Source of the DNA: DATJSJ01 sp035504175
GTDB lineage: Bacteria; Pseudomonadota; Alphaproteobacteria; Acetobacterales; Acetobacteraceae
Length of the DNA stretch: 12,903 nt
Reading direction: 5' to 3'
Assembly: GCA_035504175.1 (NCBI GenBank)
Contig: DATJSJ010000165.1
Coordinates: 1-12,903, forward strand
Shown here: in pieces, positions 12,768 through 12,903 of the stretch
Numbering within the stretch: position 1 is the first letter of the stretch
Layout: every line of letters starts with the position of its first letter
Made by a program: the position numbers and the translations under genes
The notes under the pieces: generated by a model
Seen by the model: the letters and a program-made list of their open reading frames with translations, nothing else
Told to the model about the DNA's origin: nothing
Databases searched by the model: none

Positions 12768-12903
12768 ATGCCGGCACAGCTGCAGCAGATTGTTCCTGTC
12801 CCGCCGCCGGCCTTCGCGCCGCGAATGGCGAAGCCAGGTCGGCAGGGGCCGAGGGTGAACGCGGAGAGATCGCCCGCGACCCTCGCTCCCGCGCCGGAGC
12901 GGC
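12768..12903 (+). CDS. Possible start of an unidentified gene, cut by the window end
   Basis: An ATG at 12768 opens a frame of 45 codons that runs off the window without a stop. The nearest in-frame stop upstream is TGA 12750-12752, so translation could not begin earlier. The peptide starts MPAQLQQIVPVPPPAFAPR and stays rich in Pro, Ala and Arg. No domain is visible and no clear ribosome binding site precedes it. A Pro-rich start of this kind is seen on some polysaccharide-synthesis proteins, but that is only a suggestion. It may not be a gene. Confidence 0.3.
   Translation, partial: MPAQLQQIVPVPPPAFAPRMAKPGRQGPRVNAERSPATLAPAPER

Larger units (their letters stand above)
12567..12903. other. 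Upstream stretch of 337 bases with inverted repeats, mostly non-coding
   Basis: No firm gene lies between the phosphatase start and the window end. The stretch contains the two inverted repeats at 12671-12705 and 12730-12746 and, from 12768, a possible short plus-strand start running off the window. It is probably the regulatory region of two divergent units. The part from 12640 to 12770 is somewhat less GC-rich than the rest, as expected of promoter DNA. Confidence 0.5.

Overview
The window is very GC-rich. Most genes lie close together or overlap, and nearly every real gene has a long antisense shadow frame. Codon use, the CobC/CobD type of cobalamin genes and an hldE heptose pathway gene suggest a Gram-negative alphaproteobacterium. 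Acetobacteraceae/Rhodospirillales is my best guess. This is inferred from protein resemblance and was not tested by a search. I see no tRNA, rRNA, CRISPR array, transposase or phage gene.

Layout: (1) 1-1983: two divergent cobalamin genes whose start regions overlap. The minus-strand gene is cobD/cbiB, cut by the window edge. The plus-strand gene is cobC, which makes the aminopropanol phosphate that CobD attaches. A hairpin follows cobC. (2) 2097-4878: three plus-strand genes, namely a 98-residue winged-helix protein, an unrecognised 413-residue membrane protein with a soluble C-terminal half, and an L,D-transpeptidase-like (YkuD) lipoprotein. (3) 5108-8812: a D-2-hydroxyacid dehydrogenase, then an MFS transporter and an ArsB-type permease that share an ATGA overlap. 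The spacers before the dehydrogenase and before the MFS gene are rich in hairpins and repeats. (4) 8823-12566, minus strand: a GT-B glycosyltransferase convergent with arsB, a 366-base non-coding stretch, hldE (ADP-heptose synthesis), and a PPP-type metallophosphatase just upstream of hldE. (5) 12567-12903: non-coding, with two inverted repeats and perhaps the start of a plus-strand gene cut by the window end.

Working relationships: CobC feeds CobD in the nucleotide-loop branch of B12 synthesis. The phosphatase and hldE, and possibly the glycosyltransferase, point to lipopolysaccharide or surface-glycan synthesis. The MFS protein and ArsB-like permease are probably translated together as an export pair.

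The least ordinary item is the stretch 9907-10191. It holds two divergent, oppositely oriented copies of a palindrome of about 125 bp. Both have a small inner hairpin whose stem sequence differs between copies while the GAA loop and flanking core are kept. The unrecognised membrane protein with its small winged-helix neighbour is the best candidate for an undescribed protein module.
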